Shown in pieces: positions 48,362-61,040 of a DNA stretch of 64,000 bases. Under the pieces are notes generated by a model. That model was not told the origin of the DNA. It made no database searches and saw only the letters and a list, made by a program, of their open reading frames with translations. This DNA is from Lenzites betulinus (taxonomy: Eukaryota > Basidiomycota > Agaricomycetes > Polyporales > Polyporaceae). The stretch's first letter is position 1, and each line of letters starts with the position of its first letter. The stretch lies in NCBI GenBank assembly GCA_022264855.1, contig JABYQU010000017.1:186001-250000 (forward strand), in the 5' to 3' direction. Both the position numbers and the translations under genes were made by a program.

Positions 48362-51300
48362 GTGCGCTGTCTGTGCGGCAGCCCCGGACAGAAAAGTAGG
48401 GATGATGGGGAGTGTAGAATGCAACCTTGACCGGTTCTGCGGGCGTCCGGGACGTCGAAGGGCACAAGTGGCTGGCGGAGGGCGAACACGAACTTAGTCC
48501 GGGCCTGGGGAGGAGAGCGGGGCCTGAGCGCCGCGCATCACACAGCTCTCTTTGATGGCTATGCAGTTGATATCGCCTGCCTAATGCGGGCTCCGATCGA
48601 TCAGCTCTACAACGCTCGCAAGTACTGGGCCCGCCACGTCCGTCCTCCTCATCCACCTCAATGTCCTCGTACTTAGCACCTGCCGCGCGCCATGGCGAGC
48701 GGTGCGACCGCGTCGGGGCGTGCCCACGCACACGTTCGGCCGCACTTCTCAGTGTTCTGATCAGTTCCCACCCATTGAGCAGCTGCATCATCGCACCCAC
48801 CCAATGTCCGCGCTAGCCATGACTTGCCCCATCAAGCATTGCAGAAGCCGGCCCCGTTGCCAGTCTGCGCTTCCGCCTCTGACTCGACTCCGTCCCGTGC
48901 GCAGCGCCCGCCGCCGGCCTGCCATGCAGTGCTGCATTCTGCCCGCAGTCGCCGCATCCAGCGCACGGTGCTCCTCGCACAACTCCGCGCGCCCCCTGCT
49001 CCCCGGACGCCGCCGCGCTCATCAGACCATGGCGGGGCGCAAACGAGCTCGGTCATTGCCCGCCCGGCTCGTGTGCTAGATTAATGGCGGAATGGAACAA
49101 GATCGCGCCGTCGAGACTCGACGCCCATCGCCTCGTGCCGTCTCTATCGGATTCTGCCCCGCATGTGAGCACCGGTGCGCCATGGCTGCATCGATGGTCC
49201 TGCGCCTGCCCATTGTGTCTATGTTTCACAGCTAGCGGCGACCTCCCCCCGCCCAGCCGCCCAGCCACGCCTGCGCCCGCCCCGTGCAAACTCTGTCCAT
49301 CGATGGTGGTGCGCGGCGCGACAGTTGCAGTAAGCTCCGAAGGCTAGTGCCGCTTCCGTCACCTGTTCCTAGCTTCGTAGCTTCGGCGCACGCTGCCAGC
49401 CACGTCAGGGGCCCTTCCGGAAACAGAACGCCCCGGCATGCTCGGAGCCTCCGATGTATCTCGGACGGCGCACGAGCGACGCCATCCTGAGTCTGACGGC
49501 CCAGCGCGATTCCCGCGAGCCTCGACGGCGTACGTACGTCCCCCCGCTCGCGTCTCGCCAGAGTCATCGCTCCTAGTGTCATCGTGCTCATATTCATTGG
49601 ACGGGCACGCACCTGCCGCTCGCTCGTCGTGTGTTGGTGGCATGGAGACACGCTGGCTGCAATGTCTGGCCACTGACGTCGGTGGGAGAGTCCGTTCCGT
49701 GCGGGGTGCCCCCCGTCCGGGTGCGTCTGCCAGTGCATAGTGCGCGCCGCCATGGCGACGAGCTGCCCAACTCAATCCGACCTGTCGTGTTCAGAACAAG
49801 GGGGGCCTACCGATGGAGCACGTCCGCCGCGGGGTCTTGACTCTTCCGCTTCCTTTGTCGACGACCCAGCGGCCCACGGACAAACCACAGAAGTCCGGAT
49901 GCAGAACGCCCGCCAGGCGCACGCGAACTGTCACGGTGCTCGTCAAGTTCCCGCACCAGAACGCCCCTGGCGCCCGGTGCAGCCCGCGTGTGCGCCCATA
50001 TGACTGCAGCGCGTCACCGACGCATCCTTGACAGATTCCGGCTCCAGGCGGAGCACGCCCGTGCGCACAATGGCAGTCGCGTTGGGCGATATGGGGCCCG
50101 TCGTGTGGTGCCCCCAAACGGGGTGTGGATACGGCATCTGTGTGATGTTCCCCCGGATGGGAGCAGTATCTGCAATGTGCTCGGGGCCTACCTGAAGGAT
50201 CCAGGCGATGCAGAAAAATAAAAGCATCTCGAATCTGTCGATGCGCAGGCGCGCACGCTTCGCATGTGATGTCGAACCACCCGGACCGCTGGTTGCGTTG
50301 TTCAAGGTTCCGAGTACGCCGAATTCGACGTCGCCACCTGCCGAGGGTGCGGTAGGGTGCGGTACGGCAGCGGGGGGGAGAGGGGGGAGGCGCAGGAGAA
50401 ATCTCCGCATCTCGAGTGGTCTGCTGGCTGGGAAAGTTCGCGTCGGCGGAATCCTGTATTGCTACTTACCAACGTAACGGCAGTGATGGGGAGGCAGAGC
50501 GGGACATCACAATATCGAGTCTTCTTGGGCAGCGTTCACATGCGCCAGACGGGTCCTTTTCCAAGACGACGAGCCGGTGCTGACTGTGCCCAAGGACGCG
50601 AGCGAGCCTGAGGCTGGAGCTGGACGTGCGGCTGGTTCCGCAGCCCCCCGAGGGCGATGGCGTAGCGTACATATAATGCTGCCTAACTGCGCGCTGCGCC
50701 GAGTGCGGGCGCAGCTGGCAGCTGCACGCCTTGACCGCAAGACGTCGAAGAGGACGGCGCGCTGCGGAGTGGGGGACGGACGCCGGAGCCCGCACGCAGG
50801 CACGCTAGCGGGGAAGAGGAAGCGGACCGACGTCGACGCCTGAAATTGATGTTCCTAGATTGCCGGCGAGAGACGTGCGCGTGCGGGCCTGCGCCCCTCC
50901 CGCACCACCCCCTTCTAGTTCGTCATCAGCGTGACTGGCTGTGCGCGCGAATGGCCACTTGGCCGACATTGCATCCGGCGTCGCGACTCGCGAGAGTAAA
51001 CTCTAGTTTCTGTCCGCATCGCGAGATGTCCCGACCGCACCTCGTCTCCGGCGGAAGGGGACAACCGTGCGGTGCTGCACGGGGACAGGTGTGTGCCCCA
51101 TCGCGGGTCTGCGCCAGAAGAGGTGAGAAGAGAAGGGGCGGGGGTGATGGCGCGCACAGATCCGTGCAGGCGAGCAATGTGCCCAGCGTGATGCCAGCAG
51201 CGTCCTAGTGCGAACGGCGCGGGTGCCCTGGCGATACCTTAGAGTATTTTGACAGATGGCGATGGAGGAGTGATCGGTGCACATATATCCTGCGCACGAG

Positions 51301-52618
51301 ATAGGAATGAGATCAGAGGAGGATCCGCGGTGAAGGCTGTCCGCTTTGATGGGAGCGCGAACCGAGCCTGCAGTGCGAGCTGTGCCGTGCGGGAGGACGA
51401 GGCGCAGCACGCGTGCGGGGTGTGGGTCTAGCGAGTCTGACACGGCGACACTGGCCTGTTTGGGGCGGGTATGGACGACGGGTATGCGGGTGTGGTTCCG
51501 GGCACGCGTTGGTGGCTCGGACATGAGCTCCGTGTCCGCGTCTGTCCCAGTGGGGTATGATCCTTCCTTCGCTCGCTCGCCCCTGTCGACCGGGTGTGTG
51601 TGAACTGACTTCAGGGTGGGTGGCGGGTGGCCCCAGGAAAGCCGTAAGAGGCGTGCGAAGGGCGCGTGATTCCGAAACAATTGTGTACGATGGAACACAA
51701 TGGACGTGCACCACCTCGGAAACTCGAGGAAAAAAGGTTTATGGTAAATGGGCGAGGGGCGGTTGAGACAGGCTGGAAGGAGAACTCCGATCAGTCGCGG
51801 AGCCTGAGTTTAGTAAGAGGGGGATTAGTAAGTTGATGAGGGGGAGATAGAGGAATCTCGGCTTGTGGACAACGATCACAATTAAGGCTAAAGGAGCGAT
51901 GCTAATGGAGAAGGCGCGACGAGCTATGCGCGCGGGGGACCGGGGCGGCGGGGGCTGTGCAGGAGGAGGAGGGGGAGGAGGAGGAGGGCGTGATGTTGAG
52001 AGCGACTGGGAGCGAACCTGATGGAGATGATTCGCGGAGAGGACGAAAGGCAAAGGCAAGCTACAGGCTGATCGCGCGGGATCGGGGCGGGATCTGGCGC
52101 ACGGCCGCTCCCAGGCGGAGGGCCGGTTGCGTGATAGAACCCTCGACCTGTCACGCTCACGGCCATCCCCAGCGGCTCGACAGTGAGTCAGTCCTGCCCA
52201 GGGCGGCCCCGCCGCGATGATAGCGTTGGCGCGGCGCGTGCGTCACCCGGCGAGTGCGACTGGGTGCGACGGTACGCCCCCCTGCCCGCTGCATGGTGCA
52301 TTGTGCACTGGCATCGCGCACCGTGCATTGTCGACAACAACAGTGGACAATCAACGCGAGCAATAACACACAACCGCAGGGATGGGGGACGGATGCCGCG
52401 TTGGTGGGGCCCGGAAAGGAAGCTGTATTGGTTGGCACGCGGCAGGGCTCGGCAAGGGCGGCACAGCATTGGCGGGGTGGGAACCACGGCTACGTGTGCC
52501 TCCTCCGCAGCACCACTCCCTTTTCCTCTCCTCCATCTTCTCCCCTCCGCCAGGCTGCCTCCCTCCGCCTGCCTTCATATACGCCCCTCCGCAGTTATAA
52601 ACACCCCTCATTCCTGCC
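48362..52618. other. Long intergenic region, no gene called
   Basis: About 4.3 kb, the longest gap in the window. Minus-strand frames at 49943-50410 and 51003-51698 are long, and the first contains a hydrophobic patch (FEMLLFFCIAWILQ) next to a GT donor, but no acceptor at a sensible distance keeps a frame and no motif appears. The right end is CT/GA-rich and belongs to the zinc-finger gene promoter, with TATA-like elements near 52575 and 52596. Confidence 0.35.
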
Positions 52619-53833
52619 ATGGCCGACCCATCCTTCGCCCAGTTCTATCCCCAGTCTGCTGCTTTCGAGCCTGCTGCATACCACAAGGTCGACGCCGCAG
52701 CCCCTCCCACCATCGCCCTCGACAGCGGCGAAAACCAGAAGCAGTCCTTCGACTTCTTCAACTACTCCCAGGCCGGCTTGGACGTCGTCGCCCCGCACCC
52801 CGACCAGTTCGAGCTTGAACTCGACAACAGCCTCGCCGCCTTCGACGCTGAACTGAGCCTCCTCCCTGTCGACACCGCCGACTTCACCTTCTATCGCCCG
52901 GCTACGCCTGTCTTCGGCCCGCCCTCCTCCTTCACCGTCTCGTCTGAGTCGGTGTCGGGTTATGATTCTGTCTACAACGACAGTCTCTCCAGCCGCTCCG
53001 AAAGCTTCTACAACTTCACCAACGCCCAGAACGCCCAGTCTCCCACGAACTACCCCTCCAGCGTCTACTCCCTCACCCAAGAGCAACTCGACATGGACTT
53101 CCAGCGCATGGCAATGCCTGAGGACCCCTCCTCCTTCGGGGCCCTCCCGTCTCCCCCCTCCATCAGAAGCTCCCCGGGCAGCGTCCCGAACATCTCGCAG
53201 TACTCGCCGCCCTACTCCTCCCCCCGCGGCTCCTTTTCAGACTACGAGCCTGCGCAGCCGCAGCAGGTCCGCATCGGGGGCTCTGCTGCGTCCGACTACT
53301 ACCCGCAAGCGCAGGTGCAGATCAACAAGTACACTGGTGCCCGCATGCTCCAGCAGCAGCACGCCCGCTCGACCTCCAGTGTCTCGCCGCAGTTGTCCGG
53401 CGTGTCGCACCCCTCGCTCGCCGCGCAGCGCGCGAAGCTGGAGCTCCACGACGATCCGAAGAGGAAGTACCAGTGCCCTACGTGCCCGCGAGGTAAATAA
53501 TCAGCTCGTTGTCAATGTGCGGGACCCGTTGCTAACGTAACCCCTATAGCCTTTGCGCGCGCTTACAACCTCAAGACGCACATCCAGACCCACGACCCCA
53601 ACAGGCTTAAGCCGTACGCCTGCCACCACAAGTCTTGCGGCCGGTCCTTCAGCCGGAAGCACGATCTTACGCGTCACATGGTGTCCATCCACCGCACTGA
53701 GTCCGTCGCCTCTCTGAGCGCTGACCGCGCTATCGGCGTCGATAACGGGCATCGCTCCTGGTGCGAGCAGTGCGGCCGGAGCTGGGTCGGCAAGGGCAAG
53801 GAGAAGGGCTGTGACTGCGACGATGTCAAGTAA
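52619..53833 (+). CDS. C2H2 zinc-finger transcription factor
   Basis: Nuclear DNA-binding regulator. Exons: 52619-53492, 53550-53833; 385 aa. The first 280 residues are disordered, rich in Ser, Pro, Tyr and Gln, with acidic-aromatic segments (FELELDNSLAAFDAELSLLP) that look like an activation domain. Two adjacent C-terminal fingers follow: YQCPTCPRAFARAYNLKTH with IQTH, split by the only intron, and YACHHKSCGRSFSRKHDLTR with HMVSIH. A trailing WCEQCGRSW...CDCDD segment has extra cysteines. Two fingers at the extreme C-terminus behind a Ser-rich region is the layout of Msn2-like and related fungal stress regulators, but the target cannot be inferred. Confidence 0.9.
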
Positions 53834-56800
53834 ATGGCCTCGCCCCCGTCTGTGCATGTTCCGCCACCAACGGTTTGCGTACGTACGCTCCCATTGTATC
53901 TATTTATTCCGCCCGCTCATCTGTCCATCCAGCGCTAGGCAACAATCACGTCCGTCTAGCGGTGTAGAGTTCCTGTTCATTGTCCCCAACTTCGCTTGGC
54001 TTCTGGTATGCTCTACATCGTGACGACGATGATGTTCGGTGCGCGCGTGGATGTCGCCGCAGGGTCTCAGTTCCGCTCTTTGTCCCGTTGCTACGTGTAC
54101 ATGCGCCGCCGAACGTCCCCCTCCCCCTGCCTTTCCGTCGAGCTTCGTGATTGATTGTCTGGCAGCCCCTATGCACCCCCGTTCTTCCTCCGCTCATGAC
54201 GCCATCGCTCGACTTTTTCCTCCCTCTCATTCTATTCCTAGGTATCCCTCCTCCCTCGATAGTCGCTGCTCGTATACGTTGCCTGCTATTATAAATGTGT
54301 ACTGTTCCCCGCCGACTGCACTCCCCGAGTTCCTCCCTCCGCGCCCGCTGTGAATGTGAATACGTCGTCGTCGTACGATCGATCGCTTATGATACGTGTA
54401 CGATTTGGATATGGCCCGAGCTATTTATTCACGGCGAACTATATGCGCACGCACCATCAATAGACTGCCGTTGCGCCCTATCTACGTCAGCGTGCACCCA
54501 GACTGCCCGAGTGCGGCCTTCGGGCATGCACGAGTTCGGCATTGCTAATTGCTAATTGTGAAGCTTGCAAGTTGAGAACAAGGCCGAGTGGCCGCGGGAA
54601 GCACTTGAGCAGCACGGGGCCGCGCTATGTTCAGAATCATTTGACAATGACATTGTTCGAAATTGGGCGACTTGAAATTGGGACGTCACCAGTGCTGCGC
54701 CGCGTAACGCACTCGCCTCCCCGAGTGCTGACCAGGACCCTCGACGTCCCCGCCCCCGACCGGCGACGAGCACCCACTGAACAGCATGCGCGCGGATCGA
54801 CAGGTACGCCCGCGACGATGCGCGACGCTCCCGCCGCCCGTTGATCCGCCGCAGTCTGAGCGACCCCGAGCCTCACTGGCTTTAGGCTTCAGGCCTCATC
54901 GCCAGCTGGCGAAGCGGTTGATCACCGGCGGGCGGGCGGCGGTGGGCGCGCCCGGTTGATGCGTTGCCGTTTGCTGCCTTGTACTTTCAAGTTGCAGTTT
55001 ACACGCCGCGCGGCGCGGCGGTGGGGTGATCGTCGGCCAATTTCCAAGATGTGAGAGTGAGATGCGGCTCGGGGATGATGGGTAGCGCTAAGGCTAACGT
55101 TAACGGCCGGGGCGGAGGCGGTGGTGGTGGGTGTGGGTGCCGTTGTTGTAATTGGCGTTGTTGCAATTGACGAGTTCGTGCAGCCGGCTCCGGGGGTGTG
55201 TATTCTGGATCCCCGAGGGTGGATTAGACAGGCCACGGCGCGCATGCACGTCAGCACTCCGAGCACCTCCCCGAGCTCGCGCTCTTCGCCGGGACAAAAC
55301 ACGCACTCAGACTGTCTGCACAGACATGCACCGTACAAGCCGAGGTGAGCGGTTTCGCATCAATTTGTCTCTGGGGTGGCGTTGAAGCTGGACTCAGACG
55401 GAACAGGAACAGGACCGGGCGCGGTTGTGGGTCCATGTGGACTCCACCGTCGACGCGGACGCCCGTGATTCGCGGCGCGCAAGAGACGGCCTGCGCACGG
55501 TCGGACGCAGCGCCGGGCCCGGCGGGCGAGATGCTGGCACCACGCTTCCCGCCGGGTCTCTTAACCTCGGGATCGAAATCGGACTCCGCTGCAGATCTTC
55601 CCTGCAGTGGGACCGCGCGAGCGCCGGCTGCAAGCTCCTCGTATGCACAGACATGCGCATGCCACAACTACTGGCAGCCCGAGACACCCCCCACCCACGC
55701 CCTTACCCAATCCGAGTACTGAGTCCCGGGTCATTCCCGGGCGCAGGGCAGGGCGCGCGGCAGGGACTGCACCCGCGCTGATCGCCGGTGCGTGTTCTTC
55801 CTTCTGAGCAGCGGGATCTGTGGCCGTGGCCGTGTGCCACCCCGACCGCGCGCGCGTGGCGTTGTGTGCACGGTGTGTGCGCGTGTGTGCCGTGCGCAGG
55901 GCGCGGGGCACGGGGTGGACCGGTCCTGCGTATACAGGCAATGCAAGTACTACTTCACCCTGAGGCCTGAGATCCGTGCTCCGTGTTACAGGTGGACGGA
56001 AGGTAGTGTGAAGTTGGACTCCGAGTCAATGGGTGATGCGCGTTGGGCTGTCAATGGAACTCGGAAGAACGACACCGGGGGCTTCGCGAACTTGACTCGG
56101 GCAGCTTGGGGCCCGCGGGGGTGAGGCCTGTCAGCGCGGTGGCACTGGCAGGCTTCGCTGCACTCGGGCAGCTGCGGTGTCTTCCGCGCGTGGGCTCGGC
56201 GGGTTTGAGTAGGTCCAGTGTACAGCGGGCAGTGCTGCTAGTAATTATGGAAGCCCAAGCGTTGCGCGTGTTTGCGGGGTGTGAGGCCGCCGCATTTCTT
56301 GTGAGCGTGCGGCGCGGGTGCCGGGGACAAGACGGTGTTAAGTTGAAAGCTCGAATATTGTGGGAACGCGGCGACAGACGTCTCAGGCCGTCGCCCGCCG
56401 GCGAATCAGGGTGAGATCCCCGCGATATGCCGTACAGCTGCGTTTGCTCGTCGCGTAGGTCCTGGTAGTCTCTTCTACTCGGGAGAGGTGTGCGAAGCTT
56501 GGGTTTGCGCCTCCTCGTAAGGCAAAAGCATTGCTCTCGGGTATAGGGCGGTACAGAACGCGACGGCGCTACTTCGGAGAGCGTTGCGAGTAATTTTCGC
56601 ATCCACAACGGGGCCTGCTGTTGGCTACCATGCGCGCGTTGTCGTGCGGTGTGGGCGTGGGACAGAGTCATATGTATATGACGTGAGCAGATCGATCTAC
56701 GCATCACAGGTGCTAAAATACTCACCGGCGAGTCGCCTGGGACTAGATGTATGTGGGCCACCGCCGGAGATGATGGGCGAACGCAAATCCATTTCAATTT

Positions 56801-57588
56801 TCAAAGATTGGAGGATCGACGGAATAGATATTCTCACCAGCGGAATGGGGACATTTGGCATAAATCGCCGGAAGATGAGACCGAGCTCGACGGGCAATAC
56901 ACCCGGGGTCATGTGACTGGAGGTAGTAACTGACGCCACAAGGCCGGCGGCTATTTTGCGCTCGAGTTAAATCGATTCGGATGTTCCACGTGCACTCATT
57001 CGACGTTCCAACTTCCAGCGGCCTACCGCTACGAAAGGACCTCTTACTCGAGCGTGAATCTTCGACTTGAATTTTGGATCCTTCATCGATATGATGTGTT
57101 GGAGACTTGAGGTAGACCCAGTGAACGTTAACAAATTTGAAGACCTTAGGACGCGTTCCTTCGATGAGCTTTCGACATAGCTGTTCTTTGCGTCCCTTCT
57201 TGATGTCGGGGCAGCCCGAAGAACGATGAAGGTACGTACTACTGTGCTCTTTGTTCCGAAGATGAGTGGATCCTCGTGGTGCCCCTGACGCACCCTACTT
57301 CAGTACGCGGAGCTGGCCGGCGCCTGTACTCCTTCAAGTACATACCGGCTGCGTACTGGCGCGGACCTGCGCAGACCCGAGCGAGGTCTCGCAGCCAATA
57401 GGAGGAGCGTAAATGGAGATGAATGGGCGCAGGATCTGGACTGTGGGCGACAAGTGGCTCCGCGGCCGGGCGGCGAACGACGTCGCCTTCCGAATCGGGC
57501 GCGCACTTCGTCAAGGTGAGCGAACGGTGACGTCGTCCCTGCCGTCCATCCTCCAAATATCGTGGCCGGTCCCTTCTGCGGCTCCTCG
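53834..57588. other. Long intergenic region, no gene called
   Basis: About 3.75 kb between the zinc-finger gene and the catalase promoter. Many short frames on both strands, none with recognisable motifs or consistent splicing. Confidence 0.4.
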
Positions 57589-57596
57589 TATAAATA
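57589..57596 (+). promoter_or_regulatory. TATA box of the catalase gene
   Basis: TATAAATA 56 bases before the ATG at 57652, a canonical distance for an inducible fungal promoter. Confidence 0.65.
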
Positions 57597-57651
57597 CTCG
57601 ACTTCGGCATGGCTCGCGTCCCCGTGTCCCATCTCCCCATTTACTCTCGCC

Positions 57652-60439
57652 ATGACCTCCGCAATCGGTGCAGTAAAACAAGCTTTCACGGCGGCGACTG
57701 GCCATACCGCCAAGGTTGCCGACCTTGAGAAAGACACTTTCGATCCCTCGCAGAAGCCCACGAATAGCCTCACGACTGATCATGGTGTCTTCGTTTCCGA
57801 CACGGATAACTGGTATGTCCGCTTGCCCCAAGCTCACCTTATACGAAGACTTGACATACATCACGCGCGCAGGTTACAAGCATCAAATGGTGCTCGTCCC
57901 GGTCCAGACTTACTCGAAGATCAGGTGCGTAATGACTATTTATTATCACATGCGCTTCTAAAGTGTGCCCCTCCAGATTGCGCGCGAGAAAATTATGCGC
58001 TTTGATCACGAACGTATCCCGGAGGTGTGTACTCGAACCGCCTCTAAGCTTCAACTGCAGCCCCATCTCACTTCGTTCTCCTCCAGCGTGTCGTTCACGC
58101 CCGGGGTGTCGGAGCACATGGATACTTCAAGGTACGTTGTCCAGCTTTGTAGTCATCCGACCTACTAAACCACTTCCAGGTTTACGACGACAAAGCATCG
58201 AAATACACCTTCGCGCCTGCCCTGACAGATGCATCGCGCATCACACCTACCTTTGTACGGTTCAGCACTGTCCAAGGATCTCGTGGTAGCGCAGTGAGTA
58301 TACCTTACTGCTACATGTACGCATATACTGACCACCATTTATAGGACACAGTCCGCGACGTTCGCGGATTTGCTGTGAAGTTCTATACGGAAGAAGGTAA
58401 CTGGGATCTGGTTGGCAACAATATCCCAGTGTTCTTTATCCAGGACGCTATCAAGTTCCCCGATCTCATCCACGCCGTGAAGCCCGAGCCCCATAATGAG
58501 GTTCCTCAGGGCCAGTCCGCTCACAACAATTTCTGGGACTTTGCCGGTCTGCAGCCAGAGTGTATGTTAGCGCGCCATCTCTTCACAATTTAACTCGATC
58601 TCATTCTATTAATCTCGTTCAGCCGCGCACATGATCATGTGGGCCATGTCTGACCGCGGCATCCCTCGCTCGTTGCGCACTATGCAAGGGTTCGGTGTCA
58701 ACACCTGTGAGTATGCATGCAACTAGTCAGATGTCGTTTTGCTAAGCGCATGTATTCTAGTCACCCTGATAAACGCTAAGAATGAACGGTTTTTCGTGAA
58801 GTTCCACTGGATTCCGGAGCTTGGCGTACACAGCCTGATGTGGGACGAGGCTTTGAAAATTAATGGACAGGACCCTGGTATGTGCATATCCAACCTACAC
58901 AAGAGTTGCACTGACCGTCCATAGACTTCCACCGCAAGGATCTCGAGGAAGCGATTTCGACTGGTGCCTATCCGAAGTGGTTCTTCGGAATCCAGGTTAT
59001 TCCAGAGGCTCAGGAAAATGACTTCGAGTTCGACATCTTGGACGCTACGAAGATCTGGCCTGAGGAACTGATTCCTGTCGAGATCATCGGCGAGATGGTA
59101 CTCAACAAATCCGTCGACGAATACTTCCCTGAAACGGAGCAGGTTGCGTTTTGCACTTCGCACATCGTTCCAGGGATTGGCTTCAGCGACGATCCCCTTC
59201 TCCAAGGCCGCAACTTCTCCTACTTCGACACACAGCTGTCCCGCCTAGGTGTTAACTGGCAACAACTTCCCATCAACCGCCCTGTATGCCCTGTCCTCAA
59301 CCACCACCGAGACGGCGCCATGCAGCACAAGATCACAAAGGGTCCCAACTACTGGCCCAACCGTCACCAAGTTGGAGGCCCTGTCCCGCCTGCCGAAGGT
59401 GGATTTGCGGAGTACGTGCACATGCGATGAAATCACACCCTTCGTATACATTGTTCTAACATCTGTACCAGATATCCGCAGAAGGTGCAGGGTATCAAGC
59501 AGCGTCTCCGCAGCCCCAAGTTCCAGGAGCACTTCAACCAGGCCCAGCTGTTCTACAACTCGCTCGCGGATCACGAGAAAGCGCACATAGTCTCCGCGAT
59601 CTCTTTCGAGCTCAGCCACTGTGACGACCCCATCGTCTACGAGTCCTACACGAAGCTGCTGAACAACGTCGACTTCGACCTCGCGAAGCAGGTCGCCATC
59701 AACGTCGGCGGCGTGGTCCCCGACAAGGTCGTGCGCGCGAATCCCGGCCGGTCCTCGTCGAGGCTCTCCCAGCTCGCTTTCGCCCCAAAAGTGCCGACGA
59801 TCAAGTCGCGCAGGATCGCCATCCTGCTCGCGGACGGATTCAACCTCGCCGAGGTCGAAGCTCTCCGCGCGGCGCTGAAGGCGGGTTCGGCGACCACTTG
59901 GATCATCGGCCCCCGTCGCGGTCCTGTCTATCCCGCAGGCGAGGAGGTAGGAATTGGCAAGGGCTATAGCTCGGATCACCACTACGAGGGCCAGCGCAGC
60001 ACCATGTTCGACGCGATCATCATCCCGAGCGGGGCCAAGCACGCACAGGCCCTCGCAGACTCCGGCCGCACCGTCCACTGGGTCCGCGAGGCGTTCGGGC
60101 ACTGCAAGCCCATCGGCGCGATCGGCGAGGGTGCGTCTCGTCTCTGTCATCTCCGAACGCTGGCTTTTTGCTCACGGCACCACTGCAGGTGTTGCGTTCC
60201 TCCGTGAAGCGGCACAACTCCCCGGGATACAGTTTAACACGGATCGCAGGGGCGACTCCGTCACGAGCTCGTACGGCGTTGTCACCACGGGCAACTACGA
60301 CGCCGCCTCTGCGGTTGCGGACGCCTTCACCATCAAGCAGGGCGAGACGGGCTTCATCGCGAATTTTGCGTACGAGCTTAGCCTGCATCGCTGCTGGAAG
60401 CGCGAGACCGATGGGCTGACGGCGAAGGTCGCGTACTGA
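57652..60439 (+). CDS. Large-subunit heme catalase
   Basis: Breaks hydrogen peroxide into water and oxygen. Exons: 57652-57812, 57873-57924, 57977-58024, 58087-58131, 58180-58293, 58345-58561, 58623-58706, 58761-58877, 58925-59411, 59472-60130, 60189-60439; 744 aa, the size of the large-subunit clade. Catalytic His is in RVVHARG (about residue 91), Asn in [14 protein letters not shown] (about 165), and the proximal heme Tyr is in [13 protein letters not shown]. From about residue 555 ([13 protein letters not shown]) a flavodoxin/DJ-1-like domain follows, present only in large catalases. No N-terminal signal peptide is visible, so it is probably cytosolic. Confidence 0.96.
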
Positions 60440-61040
60440 GCTGGCCCACCCGGGTATGGCGGTGGATGCGTGGTGGTGTATGATAAACTGAAGCTTCTTG
60501 GTGCGGCATAGGACTGCGCTGTGTATGATGTGTATGATTATAACTGTTGTATGATATACGCAAACTTGATGTATTTTGTGAACAACCTCTTGCGCCGGTG
60601 CGATCTGTGTTGCGGTCGGTGCGTATGCTGAGCCAGGGACCTCGAAGTTTTCTCTTGAAAACAGTTCCCCGTTGGTATGCATATGGATGGCAGGTATGAT
60701 GAAAATCATGCGGGATAACTAAAACCACACAACTGGGCTGTAATAATGGTACACAGAGACATCCTAGTCCGTATGCACGTCGTATGCTAGATGTGTGGCT
60801 CCAAATCCGCATACATCGACACGGAGAGTAAGGAGGCAGAGGGACCACCCCCCGGTAGAAATCGCGTGCTGATAATGAGCCGAGTGAGGAGTGCGATGGT
60901 CTTCGTGAGGCGAGCTGCCGCCCAGCTCACAGCGGTCAGCGCGCGAGAGCGCAGCGTATCCGAGGGACTTCAGTGCCGTGGGCGGCGGAAAGGACCTCGC
61001 GAAGACTCGCTCGGAGCTGAAAGAAAATCCAAGGCCTCCT
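60440..61040. other. Convergent 3' region
   Basis: About 600 bases between the catalase and UPF3 stop codons; 3' UTRs only. Confidence 0.5.

Noticed and set aside
49943..50410. Minus-strand frame with a hydrophobic patch and a GT donor
   Set aside because: The only nearby acceptor would leave an intron of about 22 bases, and no motif or second exon could be found.
51739..52059. Pro-run frame on the minus strand
   Set aside because: It arises from a CT/GA-rich low-complexity tract.
59245..60150. 301-codon open frame antisense to catalase
   Set aside because: It lies wholly over verified catalase exons, is Arg/Asp/Val-rich from codon mirroring in GC-rich sequence, and has no motif.
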